Source: Pseudomonas benzenivorans (GTDB taxonomy: Bacteria; Pseudomonadota; Gammaproteobacteria; Pseudomonadales; Pseudomonadaceae). From it: a stretch of DNA of 64,000 bases. The DNA is taken from positions 186,001 to 250,000 of the forward strand of contig NZ_FNCT01000004.1 of the NCBI RefSeq assembly GCF_900100495.1, read 5' to 3'. Positions 56,394 to 64,000 of this stretch are shown here, piece after piece. How positions within the stretch are numbered: the stretch's first letter is position 1; every line of letters begins with the position of its first letter. Both the position numbers and the translations under genes were made by a program. The notes under the pieces are model-generated. The model made no database searches. It had not been told where the DNA came from and was given only the letters and a program-made list of their open reading frames with translations.

Positions 56394-57746
56394 ATGAGTG
56401 CGCTGTATATGATTGTCGGCACCCTGGCCGCACTAGGGGTGCTGGTTACGTTCCACGAGTACGGCCACTTCTGGGTGGCACGGCGCTGTGGGGTCAAGGT
56501 CCTGCGTTTTTCCGTCGGCTTCGGCACGCCGTTGCTGCGCTGGCATGACCGGCGCGGCACTGAGTTCGTGCTGGCCGCGATCCCGCTGGGCGGCTACGTC
56601 AAGATGCTCGACGAGCGCGAAGGCGAGGTGCCGCCGGAGTTGCTCGACCAATCGTTCAACCGCAAATCGGTGCGCCAGCGGTTCGCCATAGTCGCGGCCG
56701 GGCCGATCGCCAACTTCCTGCTTGCGCTGCTGTTTTTCTGGCTGGTGGCCATGCTCGGTAGCGTGCAGGTGCGCCCGGTCATTGGCGCAGTCGAGACGGG
56801 CAGCCTGGCGGCCGAGGCCGGGCTGCAGGTGGGGCAGGAAATCGTTGCGGTGGATGGCGAGCCAACCAGTGGTTGGGCTGCCGTCAATTTGCAACTGGTG
56901 CGGCGCCTGGGCGAAAGCGGCAACTTGAGCCTGAGCGTGCGCGACCAGGGTTCCGCCGTCGACAGCGCACGACAGTTGCCCCTCAAGGACTGGCTGAGAG
57001 GCGTCGATGAGCCCGATCCCATCGCCGCGTTGGGCATTCGCCCGTGGCGCCCGGCCCTCGAGCCGGTGCTGGCCGAACTGGATCCGCAAGGCCCTGGCTA
57101 CGCCGCTGGTCTGCGGGTCGGCGACCGTTTGTTGGCGCTGGATGGCCAGGCGCTCACCGACTGGCAGCAGTTGGTGGAGCGGGTGCGGGCGCTGCCCGGG
57201 CGATCGGTCAGCCTGTTGGTCGAGCGCGATGGCCGGCAGCTGGACGTGGCGGTAAGCCTCGCCGCACGCGGGGAGGGCGAGGCGCGCAGTGGTTATCTGG
57301 GGGCGGGGGTGGCAGGCGTCGAATGGCCACCGGAGATGCTGCGCGAGGTCAGCTTCGGTCCGCTGGATGCGGTCGGTGAAGGACTGCGGCGGACCTGGGC
57401 AATGAGTCTGCTGACCCTTGATTCGCTGAAGAAAATGCTGTTTGGCGAGCTCTCGGTAAAAAACTTGAGCGGGCCGATAACCATTGCTAAAGTGGCGGGC
57501 GCTTCGGCCGAGTCGGGTCTGGGGGATTTCCTGAATTTCCTCGCCTACTTGAGCATAAGTCTGGGGGTTCTCAATCTGTTGCCTATCCCGGTGTTGGACG
57601 GGGGGCATCTGCTTTTTTACCTGATCGAGTGGACGCGTGGTCGTCCGCTGTCGGAACGGGTGCAAGGTTGGGGGATGCAGATCGGGATCAGCTTGGTGAT
57701 CGGGGTAATGTTGCTGGCCTTGCTCAACGATCTGAGTCGACTGTAA
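56394..57746 (+). CDS. rseP: Site-2 intramembrane metalloprotease RseP (MucP)
   Basis: 450 residues. It cleaves the anti-sigma factor RseA/MucA after DegS/AlgW, releasing the envelope-stress sigma factor (AlgU in Pseudomonas) and alginate control. Zinc ligands are HEYGH (residues 21-25) in TM1 and LDGGHL (Asp402) near the C-terminus. Two PDZ domains lie between (e.g. GSLAAEAGLQVGQEIVAVDG and GYAAGLRVGDRLLALDGQAL). ATG 56394 follows GGAGAAGGTTG. A terminator-like hairpin separates it from bamA. Confidence 0.96.
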   Translation: MSALYMIVGTLAALGVLVTFHEYGHFWVARRCGVKVLRFSVGFGTPLLRWHDRRGTEFVLAAIPLGGYVKMLDEREGEVPPELLDQSFNRKSVRQRFAIVAAGPIANFLLALLFFWLVAMLGSVQVRPVIGAVETGSLAAEAGLQVGQEIVAVDGEPTSGWAAVNLQLVRRLGESGNLSLSVRDQGSAVDSARQLPLKDWLRGVDEPDPIAALGIRPWRPALEPVLAELDPQGPGYAAGLRVGDRLLALDGQALTDWQQLVERVRALPGRSVSLLVERDGRQLDVAVSLAARGEGEARSGYLGAGVAGVEWPPEMLREVSFGPLDAVGEGLRRTWAMSLLTLDSLKKMLFGELSVKNLSGPITIAKVAGASAESGLGDFLNFLAYLSISLGVLNLLPIPVLDGGHLLFYLIEWTRGRPLSERVQGWGMQIGISLVIGVMLLALLNDLSRL

Positions 57747-57762
57747 GCCGCTACTGAATTAC

Positions 57763-57792
57763 AAATCTGTCGCTTCGGGCGGCAGATTTTTT
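57763..57792 (+). terminator. Intrinsic terminator/attenuator between rseP and bamA
   Basis: AAATCTG (57763-57769) pairs with CAGATTT (57783-57789), extended by TCGC/GCGG pairs around a TTCGG loop, with six T at 57787-57792. It lies 17 bases past the rseP stop. Confidence 0.75.
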
Positions 57793-57820
57793 ATCGTCAG
57801 TTGGAATAAGAAAGGACTTC

Positions 57821-60172
57821 ATGAAACGTCTGCTGCTACCTGCGGTGCTTGCCGCATTGATGATCGCCGAAGTTCACGCCGAGTCCTTCACCATCTCCGA
57901 TATTCGCGTCAATGGCCTCCAGCGGGTGTCTGCGGGCAGCGTCTTTGGTGCCCTGCCGCTCAATGTCGGCGAGCAGGCCGATGACCGCAGCTTGGTGGAC
58001 GCTACTCGCGAACTGTTCAAGACCGGTTTCTTCCAGGACATCCAGCTGGGTCGCGACGGCGACGTGCTGGTCATCACGGTAGTGGAACGCCCTTCGATCT
58101 CCAGCATCGAGATCGAAGGCAACAAGGCGATCACCAGCGAAGACCTGCTCAAGGGGCTCAACCAGTCCGGTCTGGCCGAAGGCGAGATTTTCCAGCGCGC
58201 CACCCTCGAGGGTGTGCGTAACGAGTTGCAGCGCCAGTATGTGGCCCAGGGGCGCTACTCGGCCGAGATCGAAACCGAAGTGATTCCGCAGCCGCGCAAC
58301 CGCGTGGCGCTGAAGATCAACATCAACGAAGGCTCGGTCGCAGCCATCCAGCATATAAACGTGGTGGGTAACAGCGTCTTCCCGGACGAAGACCTGATCG
58401 ACCTGTTCGAACTGAAGACCACCAACTGGCTGTCGTTCTTCAAGAACGATGACAAGTACGCCCGCGAGAAGCTCTCCGGCGACTTGGAGCGGCTGCGCTC
58501 CTATTACCTGGATCGCGGTTATATCAATATGGATATCTCCTCGACCCAGGTCTCCATCACTCCGGACAAGAAGCACGTCTACATCACCGTCAACGTCGAC
58601 GAAGGGCAGAAGTACAGCGTGCGCGAGGTCAAGCTCAGCGGTGACCTGAAGGTGCCGGAAGAGGAAGTCCGGGCGTTGTTGCTGGTCAAGGAAGGCCAGG
58701 TGTTCTCGCGCAAGGTGATGACCACCACCTCCGAGCTGATCACCCGCCGCCTGGGTAACGAGGGCTATACCTTCGCCAACGTCAACGGCGTACCGCAAGC
58801 CCACGATGAAGACAACACGGTATCCATCACCTTCGTCGTCGACCCGGGCAAGCGCGCTTACGTCAATCGCATCAACTTCCGCGGCAACACCAAGTCGGAA
58901 GACGAAGTGCTGCGTCGCGAGATGCGCCAGATCGAAGGCGGCTGGGCCTCGACCTACCTGATCGATCAGTCGAAAACCCGCCTGGAGCGCCTCGGCTTCT
59001 TCAAGGAAGTCAACGTCGAGACCCCGCCGGTGCCGGGTACCGATGACCAGATCGACGTCAACTACAGCGTTGAGGAGCAGGCCTCCGGCTCGATTACCGC
59101 CAGTGTCGTTTTCGCTCAGAACGCCGGTCTGATCCTCGGCGGTTCGATCACCCAGAACAACTTCCTCGGCAGCGGCAACAAGGTCAGCGTCGGCCTGACC
59201 CGCAGCGAATACCAGAGCCGCTACAACTTCGGCTTCGTCGACCCCTACTGGACCGCCGATGGCGTCAGCCTGGGTTATAACGCCTTCTATCGCACCACCG
59301 ACTACGACGAGTTGGATGTCGATGTCTCCAGCTATGCGGTGGACAGCCTGGGTGCCGGCGTCAGCATCGGTTACCCGATCAGCGAAACCTCGCGCCTGAC
59401 CTACGGCCTGACTGTACAGCAGGACGACATCAATACCGGCGTCTATACGGTCGATGAGATCTTCGACTTCATCGAGCAGGAAGGTGACAGCTACCTGAAC
59501 CTGAAGGCCTCGATGGGCTGGTCGGAGTCGACCCTCAACCGCGGCGTCATGGCCACCCGCGGCCACTCGCAGAGCCTGGTTTTCGAGACCACGGTGCCGG
59601 GCAGCGATCTGTCGTTCTACAAGCTCGATTACCAGGGGCAGGTGTTCCAGCCGTTGAGCGACAGCTACACCCTGCGCTTCCACACGCAACTGGGCTATGG
59701 CGACAGCTACGGCTCGACCGAGGAGCTGCCGTTCTACGAGCATTACTACGCCGGCGGTTTCGGTTCGGTACGCGGTTTCGAGGACAGCAGCCTGGGGCCG
59801 CGCAGCACGCCGAGTACGGGCGCGAATCCGGGTACCCTGGAAGACCCGGACCAGGATCCGCTGCCGTTCGGTGGTAATGTGCTGGTGCAGGGCGGCGTGG
59901 AGCTGCTGTTCCCGATGCCGTTCGTCAAGGATCAACGCTCGCTGCGCACCGCATTCTTCTGGGATGTGGGAAATGTATTCGACACCAGTTGTGGTAGCAC
60001 TCAGGCCGACTGCGGCAGCATCGATGCCGGTGAGCTGGCCAGTTCCGTCGGTGTCGGCCTGACCTGGGTCACCGCGCTGGGTCCGTTGAGCTTCAGCCTG
60101 GCGATGCCGGTCGTCAAACCCGACGATGCCGATACCCAGGTATTCCAGTTCTCCCTCGGTCAGACGTTCTAA
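57821..60172 (+). CDS. bamA: Outer-membrane protein assembly factor BamA (Opr86)
   Basis: 783 residues. It is the essential core of the BAM complex, inserting beta-barrels in the outer membrane. A Sec signal ends in EVHAES. Five POTRA domains fill residues about 22-420 (first: FTISDIRVNGLQRVSAGSVF). A 16-strand barrel follows, with the conserved loop-6 VRGFED in GGFGSVRGFEDSSLGPR and C-terminal Phe (QFSLGQTF), the BAM recognition signal. It lies 75 bases after rseP and 47 before skp. Confidence 0.98.
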   Translation: MKRLLLPAVLAALMIAEVHAESFTISDIRVNGLQRVSAGSVFGALPLNVGEQADDRSLVDATRELFKTGFFQDIQLGRDGDVLVITVVERPSISSIEIEGNKAITSEDLLKGLNQSGLAEGEIFQRATLEGVRNELQRQYVAQGRYSAEIETEVIPQPRNRVALKININEGSVAAIQHINVVGNSVFPDEDLIDLFELKTTNWLSFFKNDDKYAREKLSGDLERLRSYYLDRGYINMDISSTQVSITPDKKHVYITVNVDEGQKYSVREVKLSGDLKVPEEEVRALLLVKEGQVFSRKVMTTTSELITRRLGNEGYTFANVNGVPQAHDEDNTVSITFVVDPGKRAYVNRINFRGNTKSEDEVLRREMRQIEGGWASTYLIDQSKTRLERLGFFKEVNVETPPVPGTDDQIDVNYSVEEQASGSITASVVFAQNAGLILGGSITQNNFLGSGNKVSVGLTRSEYQSRYNFGFVDPYWTADGVSLGYNAFYRTTDYDELDVDVSSYAVDSLGAGVSIGYPISETSRLTYGLTVQQDDINTGVYTVDEIFDFIEQEGDSYLNLKASMGWSESTLNRGVMATRGHSQSLVFETTVPGSDLSFYKLDYQGQVFQPLSDSYTLRFHTQLGYGDSYGSTEELPFYEHYYAGGFGSVRGFEDSSLGPRSTPSTGANPGTLEDPDQDPLPFGGNVLVQGGVELLFPMPFVKDQRSLRTAFFWDVGNVFDTSCGSTQADCGSIDAGELASSVGVGLTWVTALGPLSFSLAMPVVKPDDADTQVFQFSLGQTF

Positions 60173-60218
60173 GCGCCTGATTACCGAACAACGACAACAG
60201 TTTCTGCAGGAGTGCATC

Positions 60219-60722
60219 GTGCGTAAGTTGACCCAACTGGTTCTGTTAAGCGTGGCGCTGCTGGCGACCCCAGCGTTCGCCGAAATGAAGGTGGCGGTAC
60301 TCAACTATCAGATGGCGCTGCTCGAATCCGATGCGGCCAAGCGCTATGCCGTGGATGCCGAGAAGAAGTTCGGCCCGCAGCTGAACAAGCTCAAGGCCCT
60401 GGAAAGCGATGCCAAGCGCATCCAGGATCGTATCGTCAAGGATGGCGAGAAAATGCAGACCGCCGAGCGCGAGCGACTGGAGCTGGAATTCAAGCAGAAG
60501 GCCCGCGACTTCCAGTTCCAGTCCAAGGAACTGAACGAAGCCAAGGCCATCGCTGACCGCGAGATGCTGAAAAAGCTCAAGCCGAACCTGGATAAGGCCG
60601 TCGAGGAAGTGATCAAGAAAGGCAACTTCGATCTGGTGCTCGAGCGTGGTGCGGTGATCGATGTCAAACCTCAGTACGACATCACTCTGCAAGTCATCGA
60701 GCGCATGAATCAGCTGCGCTGA
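60219..60722 (+). CDS. skp: Periplasmic chaperone Skp/OmpH
   Basis: 167 residues. A Sec signal ([18 protein letters not shown]) precedes [20 protein letters not shown] and the long Lys/Glu coiled-coil that forms the Skp tentacles. It carries unfolded outer-membrane proteins across the periplasm to BamA. GTG 60219 has CAGGAG seven bases upstream; the open frame further back overlaps the end of bamA and lacks a site. lpxD follows by two bases. Confidence 0.94.
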   Translation: MRKLTQLVLLSVALLATPAFAEMKVAVLNYQMALLESDAAKRYAVDAEKKFGPQLNKLKALESDAKRIQDRIVKDGEKMQTAERERLELEFKQKARDFQFQSKELNEAKAIADREMLKKLKPNLDKAVEEVIKKGNFDLVLERGAVIDVKPQYDITLQVIERMNQLR

Positions 60723-60724
60723 TC

Positions 60725-61786
60725 ATGACAGCTACGGTTTTTACCCTCGGTCAGTTGGCCGAACAGCTGGGCGCCACCCTGCGTGGCGACTCCAGCAAGA
60801 CGATCAGCGGTTTGGCTACCTTGCAGGAAGCCGGTCCTGATCAACTGAGCTTCCTGGCCAATCCGCAGTACCGCAAATACCTGGGCGATTGCCGGGCCGC
60901 TGCGGTGTTGCTGACTGCGACCGATGCCGACGGCTATCGCGGTGACGCGCTGATCGTCGCCAGCCCCTACCTGGCCTATGCGCAACTGTCCCACCTGTTC
61001 GATCGCAAGCCGCAAGCCGTGGCCGGCGTGCATCCGACTGCGCAGGTAGCGGCCGATGCGCAAGTCGATGCCAGTGCCAGTATCGGCGCCTATGCGGTGA
61101 TCGAGAGCGGCGCGCAGATTGCCGCCGGGGTGATGGTCAGCGCACATTGCGTGATCGGCGCGCGCTCGGTGATCGGCGAGGGCGGTTGGCTGGCGCCGCG
61201 GGTGACCCTGTACCACGACGTGCGCATCGGCAAGCGGGTGGTGATCCAATCGGGCGCGGTGATCGGTGGCGAAGGCTTCGGCTTTGCCAACGAGAAGGGC
61301 GTCTGGCAGAAGATCGCACAGATCGGCGGGGTGAGTATTGGCGATGACGTCGAGATCGGCGCCAATACCACCATCGATCGCGGCGCATTGGCCGACACGC
61401 TGATCGGCAACGGGGTCAAGCTGGATAACCAGATCATGATCGCGCACAACGTGCAGATCGGCGATAACACGGCCATGGCCGGCTGTGTCGGTATCTCCGG
61501 GAGCACCAGGATCGGCAAGAACTGCATGATCGCTGGCGGCGTCGGCATGGTCGGGCACATCGAGGTCTGCGATAACGTATTCGTCACCGGCATGACCATG
61601 GTCACCCGTTCGATCACCGAGCCGGGTGCCTATTCTTCCGGCACTGCCATGCAGCCCGCGGGCGAATGGAAGAAGAGTGCGGCGCGAATTCGTCAGTTGG
61701 ACGACATGGCGCGGCGCCTGCAACAGCTGGAAAAGCAACTGGCCGCCGTGACCTCGAGCGGGAACGCCTCATCTGATGAGGCCTGA
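60725..61786 (+). CDS. lpxD: UDP-3-O-acylglucosamine N-acyltransferase
   Basis: 353 residues; third step of lipid A synthesis, adding 3-hydroxyacyl to the 2-amine. The N-terminal uridine-binding domain has [11 protein letters not shown]. Left-handed beta-helix repeats follow, e.g. [18 protein letters not shown] turns, with the catalytic His in [18 protein letters not shown]. The C-terminus is a coiled coil ([18 protein letters not shown]). The 3' gap to fabZ is 48 bases. Confidence 0.96.
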   Translation: MTATVFTLGQLAEQLGATLRGDSSKTISGLATLQEAGPDQLSFLANPQYRKYLGDCRAAAVLLTATDADGYRGDALIVASPYLAYAQLSHLFDRKPQAVAGVHPTAQVAADAQVDASASIGAYAVIESGAQIAAGVMVSAHCVIGARSVIGEGGWLAPRVTLYHDVRIGKRVVIQSGAVIGGEGFGFANEKGVWQKIAQIGGVSIGDDVEIGANTTIDRGALADTLIGNGVKLDNQIMIAHNVQIGDNTAMAGCVGISGSTRIGKNCMIAGGVGMVGHIEVCDNVFVTGMTMVTRSITEPGAYSSGTAMQPAGEWKKSAARIRQLDDMARRLQQLEKQLAAVTSSGNASSDEA

Positions 61787-61834
61787 GCCGGCTCCTGCCG
61801 TGCTCTTCTCTTTTTACTACAGGCTTCTCTGGAA

Positions 61835-62275
61835 ATGATGGACATCAACGAAATTCGCGAATACCTGCCGCACCGTTATCCGTTCCTGCTGGTGGATCGG
61901 GTGGCGGAACTGGACGTCGAGGGCAAGTGCATTCGTGCCTATAAGAATGTCAGCATCAATGAGCCGTTCTTCAACGGGCACTTTCCCCAGCATCCGATCA
62001 TGCCCGGGGTGTTGATCATCGAAGCCATGGCTCAGGCGGCCGGGGTTCTCGGCTTCAAGATGATGGGCGTCAAGCCTACCGACGGAACCCTGTACTACTT
62101 CGTCGGCTCGGACAAGCTACGCTTTCGCCAGCCGGTGGTGCCGGGCGATCAGTTGATCCTCGAGGCCAGGTTCCTCAGCGCCAAGCGCAGCATCTGGAAG
62201 TTCGAGTGCAAGGCCAGTGTCGACGGCAAGGAAGTCTGCTCGGCGGAAATCATCTGTGCGGAACGCAAACTATGA
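61835..62275 (+). CDS. fabZ: 3-hydroxyacyl-ACP dehydratase FabZ
   Basis: 146-residue hot-dog enzyme that dehydrates 3-hydroxyacyl-ACP in fatty acid synthesis. It therefore competes with LpxA and LpxD for the same substrate. The active His and Glu are in [20 protein letters not shown]; the start [20 protein letters not shown] is typical. Either ATG 61835 or 61838 could be used. Its stop overlaps the lpxA start by four bases. Confidence 0.97.
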   Translation: MMDINEIREYLPHRYPFLLVDRVAELDVEGKCIRAYKNVSINEPFFNGHFPQHPIMPGVLIIEAMAQAAGVLGFKMMGVKPTDGTLYYFVGSDKLRFRQPVVPGDQLILEARFLSAKRSIWKFECKASVDGKEVCSAEIICAERKL

Positions 62276-63048
62276 GTTTGATTGACCCTCGCGCCATCAT
62301 CGATCCCAGCGCCAGGCTGGCCGACGACGTTGTCGTCGGCCCCTGGTCGATTGTCGGGGCCGAGGTGGAAATCGGCGAGGGTACGGTGATCGGCCCCCAT
62401 GTGATCCTCAAGGGGCCGACCAGGATCGGTAAGCACAACCGCATCTATCAGTTTTCCTCGGTCGGCGAGGATACCCCGGACCTCAAATACAAGGGCGAGC
62501 CGACGCGGCTGGTGATCGGCGATCACAACGTGATCCGCGAAGGCGTCACCATCCACCGTGGCACCGTGCAGGATCGCAGTGAAACCACCCTCGGCGATCA
62601 CAACCTGATCATGGCCTATGCCCACATCGGCCATGACAGCGTGATCGGCAACCACTGCATCCTGGTCAACAACACCGCTCTGGCCGGGCATGTCTGGGTC
62701 GACGACTGGGCGATCCTCTCCGGCTACACCCTGGTGCATCAGTTCTGCCGCATCGGCGCGCACAGCTTTTCCGGCATGGGCACGGCGATCGGCAAGGATG
62801 TGCCGGCCTATGTCACGGTGTTCGGCAATCCGGCCGAAGCGCGCAGCATGAACTTCGAAGGCATGCGCCGCCGCGGCTTCACTGCCGAGGCCATCGCCGC
62901 CCTGCGTCGTGCCTACAAGACGGTATACCGTCAGGGCCTGACGGTCGAGCAGGCGTTGGCGGAGCTGGCCGAGCCTTCCGCGCAGTTCCCCGAGGTCGCG
63001 CTGTTCCGCGACTCGATCCAGGCTTCCAGCCGCGGCATCACCCGCTAG
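62272..63048 (+). CDS. lpxA: UDP-N-acetylglucosamine O-acyltransferase
   Basis: 258 residues; first step of lipid A synthesis. The beta-helix begins [20 protein letters not shown]. The catalytic His is in [20 protein letters not shown], and the chain-length ruler region is in [23 protein letters not shown] 62272 overlaps fabZ (ATGA). lpxB starts three bases after its stop. Confidence 0.97.
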   Translation: MSLIDPRAIIDPSARLADDVVVGPWSIVGAEVEIGEGTVIGPHVILKGPTRIGKHNRIYQFSSVGEDTPDLKYKGEPTRLVIGDHNVIREGVTIHRGTVQDRSETTLGDHNLIMAYAHIGHDSVIGNHCILVNNTALAGHVWVDDWAILSGYTLVHQFCRIGAHSFSGMGTAIGKDVPAYVTVFGNPAEARSMNFEGMRRRGFTAEAIAALRRAYKTVYRQGLTVEQALAELAEPSAQFPEVALFRDSIQASSRGITR

Positions 63049-63051
63049 CTT

Positions 63052-64000
63052 ATGGGGGCCGTATTGCGCGTCGCGCTGGTGGCTGGCGAGGCTTCCGGCG
63101 ATATCCTCGGTGCCGGCCTGATGCAGGCGCTGAAAGCCCGCCATCCACAGGTCGAGTTCATTGGCGTCGGCGGCCCGCGCATGCAGGCCGAGGGGCTGAA
63201 TTCCTATTTCCCCATGGAGCGCCTGGCCGTAATGGGCCTGGTCGAGGTGCTCGGCCGCCTGCCGGAGCTGCTGCTGCGGCGCAGACGCCTGATCGCCACG
63301 CTGATCGAGGCCAGGCCGGACGTGTTCATCGGCATCGATGCGCCGGATTTCAACCTGGGCCTCGAACTCAAGCTGCGTCGGGCCGGGATCAAGACCGTGC
63401 ACTATGTCAGCCCCTCGGTCTGGGCCTGGCGGCAGAAACGCGTGCTGAAGATTCGCCAGGCCTGCGACCTGATGCTTACGCTGTTTCCCTTCGAGGCGCA
63501 GTTCTACGATGCCCATGCGGTGCCGGTGCGTTTCGTCGGTCATCCGCTGGCCGATGCGATTCCCCAGCAGGCCGACCGGGCTGCGGCGCGCGAGGCCTTG
63601 AACCTGCCTGCGGGCACGCCGGTGGTGGCCCTGCTGCCTGGCAGTCGCGGTGGCGAAGTGGCGCGCCTGGGCAGCCTGTTCCTCGATACGGCGGTGCGTT
63701 TGCGCGCCCTGCGCCCCGGCATTCGTTTCGTCCTGCCGTGCGCCAGTCCCGAGCGTCGCCAGCAGCTCGAACAACTCCTGGTGGGCCGCGATTTGCCGCT
63801 GAGCCTGCTCGACGGTCGGTCCCACGATGCGCTGGCCGCCTGCGACGCGGTCCTGATCGCCTCCGGTACGGCGACTCTGGAAGCCTTGCTGTACAAGCGG
63901 CCGATGGTGGTGGCCTATCGCGTCGCGCCGCTGACTTACCGGATCCTCAAGCGCCTGGTGAAGAGCCCCTACATCTCCCTGCCCAACTTGTTGGCCGAGC
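63052..64000 (+). CDS. lpxB: Lipid A disaccharide synthase LpxB, 3' truncated by the window
   Basis: The frame is open from ATG 63052 to the end of the window (316 codons), with no stop because the gene runs on. It starts [20 protein letters not shown], the LpxB nucleotide-sugar region. [41 protein letters not shown] and [10 protein letters not shown] then follow, and [20 protein letters not shown] lies near the end. This GT19 enzyme joins lipid X and UDP-diacylglucosamine at the membrane. About 60 residues are missing by usual length. Confidence 0.96.
   Translation, partial: MGAVLRVALVAGEASGDILGAGLMQALKARHPQVEFIGVGGPRMQAEGLNSYFPMERLAVMGLVEVLGRLPELLLRRRRLIATLIEARPDVFIGIDAPDFNLGLELKLRRAGIKTVHYVSPSVWAWRQKRVLKIRQACDLMLTLFPFEAQFYDAHAVPVRFVGHPLADAIPQQADRAAAREALNLPAGTPVVALLPGSRGGEVARLGSLFLDTAVRLRALRPGIRFVLPCASPERRQQLEQLLVGRDLPLSLLDGRSHDALAACDAVLIASGTATLEALLYKRPMVVAYRVAPLTYRILKRLVKSPYISLPNLLAE

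Noticed and set aside
57836..60304. An 822-codon open frame opposite bamA
   Set aside because: It is the mirror of a certain gene in high-GC DNA; its protein is a Val/Ala/Asp-rich string with no domain or ribosome site.

Overview
The window is 64 kb of a GC-rich gammaproteobacterial chromosome, almost certainly Pseudomonas in the broad sense. The evidence is the codon usage, the mexL-mexJ-mexK efflux locus, the ppc-adk-tsaB and rpsB-to-lpxB gene orders, the prfB-lysS pair and several families of palindromic intergenic repeats. From memory, most of the gene order matches one P. aeruginosa region (roughly prfB to lpxB). The exception is a csp-rlmA-dapE block plus an alginate lyase, which I recall lying elsewhere in P. 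aeruginosa PAO1. The window is therefore probably from another Pseudomonas lineage. I see no prophage, plasmid backbone, integrase, CRISPR array, rRNA or tRNA gene.

Layout. 1-5.3 kb: the end of a DUF533/TerB-like protein, a GMC oxidoreductase, prfB with its programmed +1 frameshift, and lysS. 5.3-10.1 kb: a TetR regulator and five little-studied genes (lipoprotein, DUF1704/MATCAP-like metalloprotein, AIM24-like protein, lipoprotein hydrolase, small membrane protein). 10.3-20.4 kb: a small helical protein, ppc, adk, an e(P4)-like acid phosphatase, a 330-bp element that looks like a MITE, tsaB, a DUF72 protein, a PEP mutase/isocitrate lyase-like enzyme, an extensin-like protein and rsmJ. 20.4-25.3 kb: mexL (divergent) and mexJK. 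25.4-31.4 kb: a membrane Ser/Thr kinase, a DUF4197 protein, a membrane hydrolase and plsB. 31.6-35.1 kb: an ABC-2/GldG-type exporter operon. 35.5-46.4 kb: a cold-shock protein, rlmA, dapE, yqhD, tcdA, a UPF0158 protein, csdE-csdA, dapD, an ArsC/YffB-like protein, an intracellular-type PL7 alginate lyase and dapC. 46.5-50.0 kb: glnD and map. 50.3-64.0 kb: the long co-directional run rpsB, tsf, pyrH, frr, uppS, cdsA, dxr, rseP, bamA, skp, lpxD, fabZ, lpxA and lpxB (cut by the window end).

How the genes work together. Three dap genes (dapD, dapC, dapE) supply the succinylase branch of lysine/diaminopimelate synthesis. TsaB helps form t6A on tRNA, and TcdA with CsdA/CsdE cyclises it to ct6A. The last 14 kb couples translation (S2, EF-Ts, RRF) to envelope building: UMP kinase, isoprenoid precursor and carrier (Dxr, UppS), phospholipid (CdsA, with PlsB upstream), outer-membrane protein assembly (BamA, Skp), envelope stress proteolysis (RseP) and lipid A (LpxD, FabZ, LpxA, LpxB).

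Nearly everything is conserved housekeeping DNA, and I do not see a clear new multi-gene system. The items most worth a second look are the 330-bp element with nested inverted repeats and TA flanks, a heptamer tandem repeat upstream of the kinase, the promoter palindrome before the alginate lyase, the DUF1704 metalloprotein neighbourhood, the ABC/GldG operon, and strong hairpins inside apparent operons (rpsB-tsf, tsf-pyrH, rseP-bamA).
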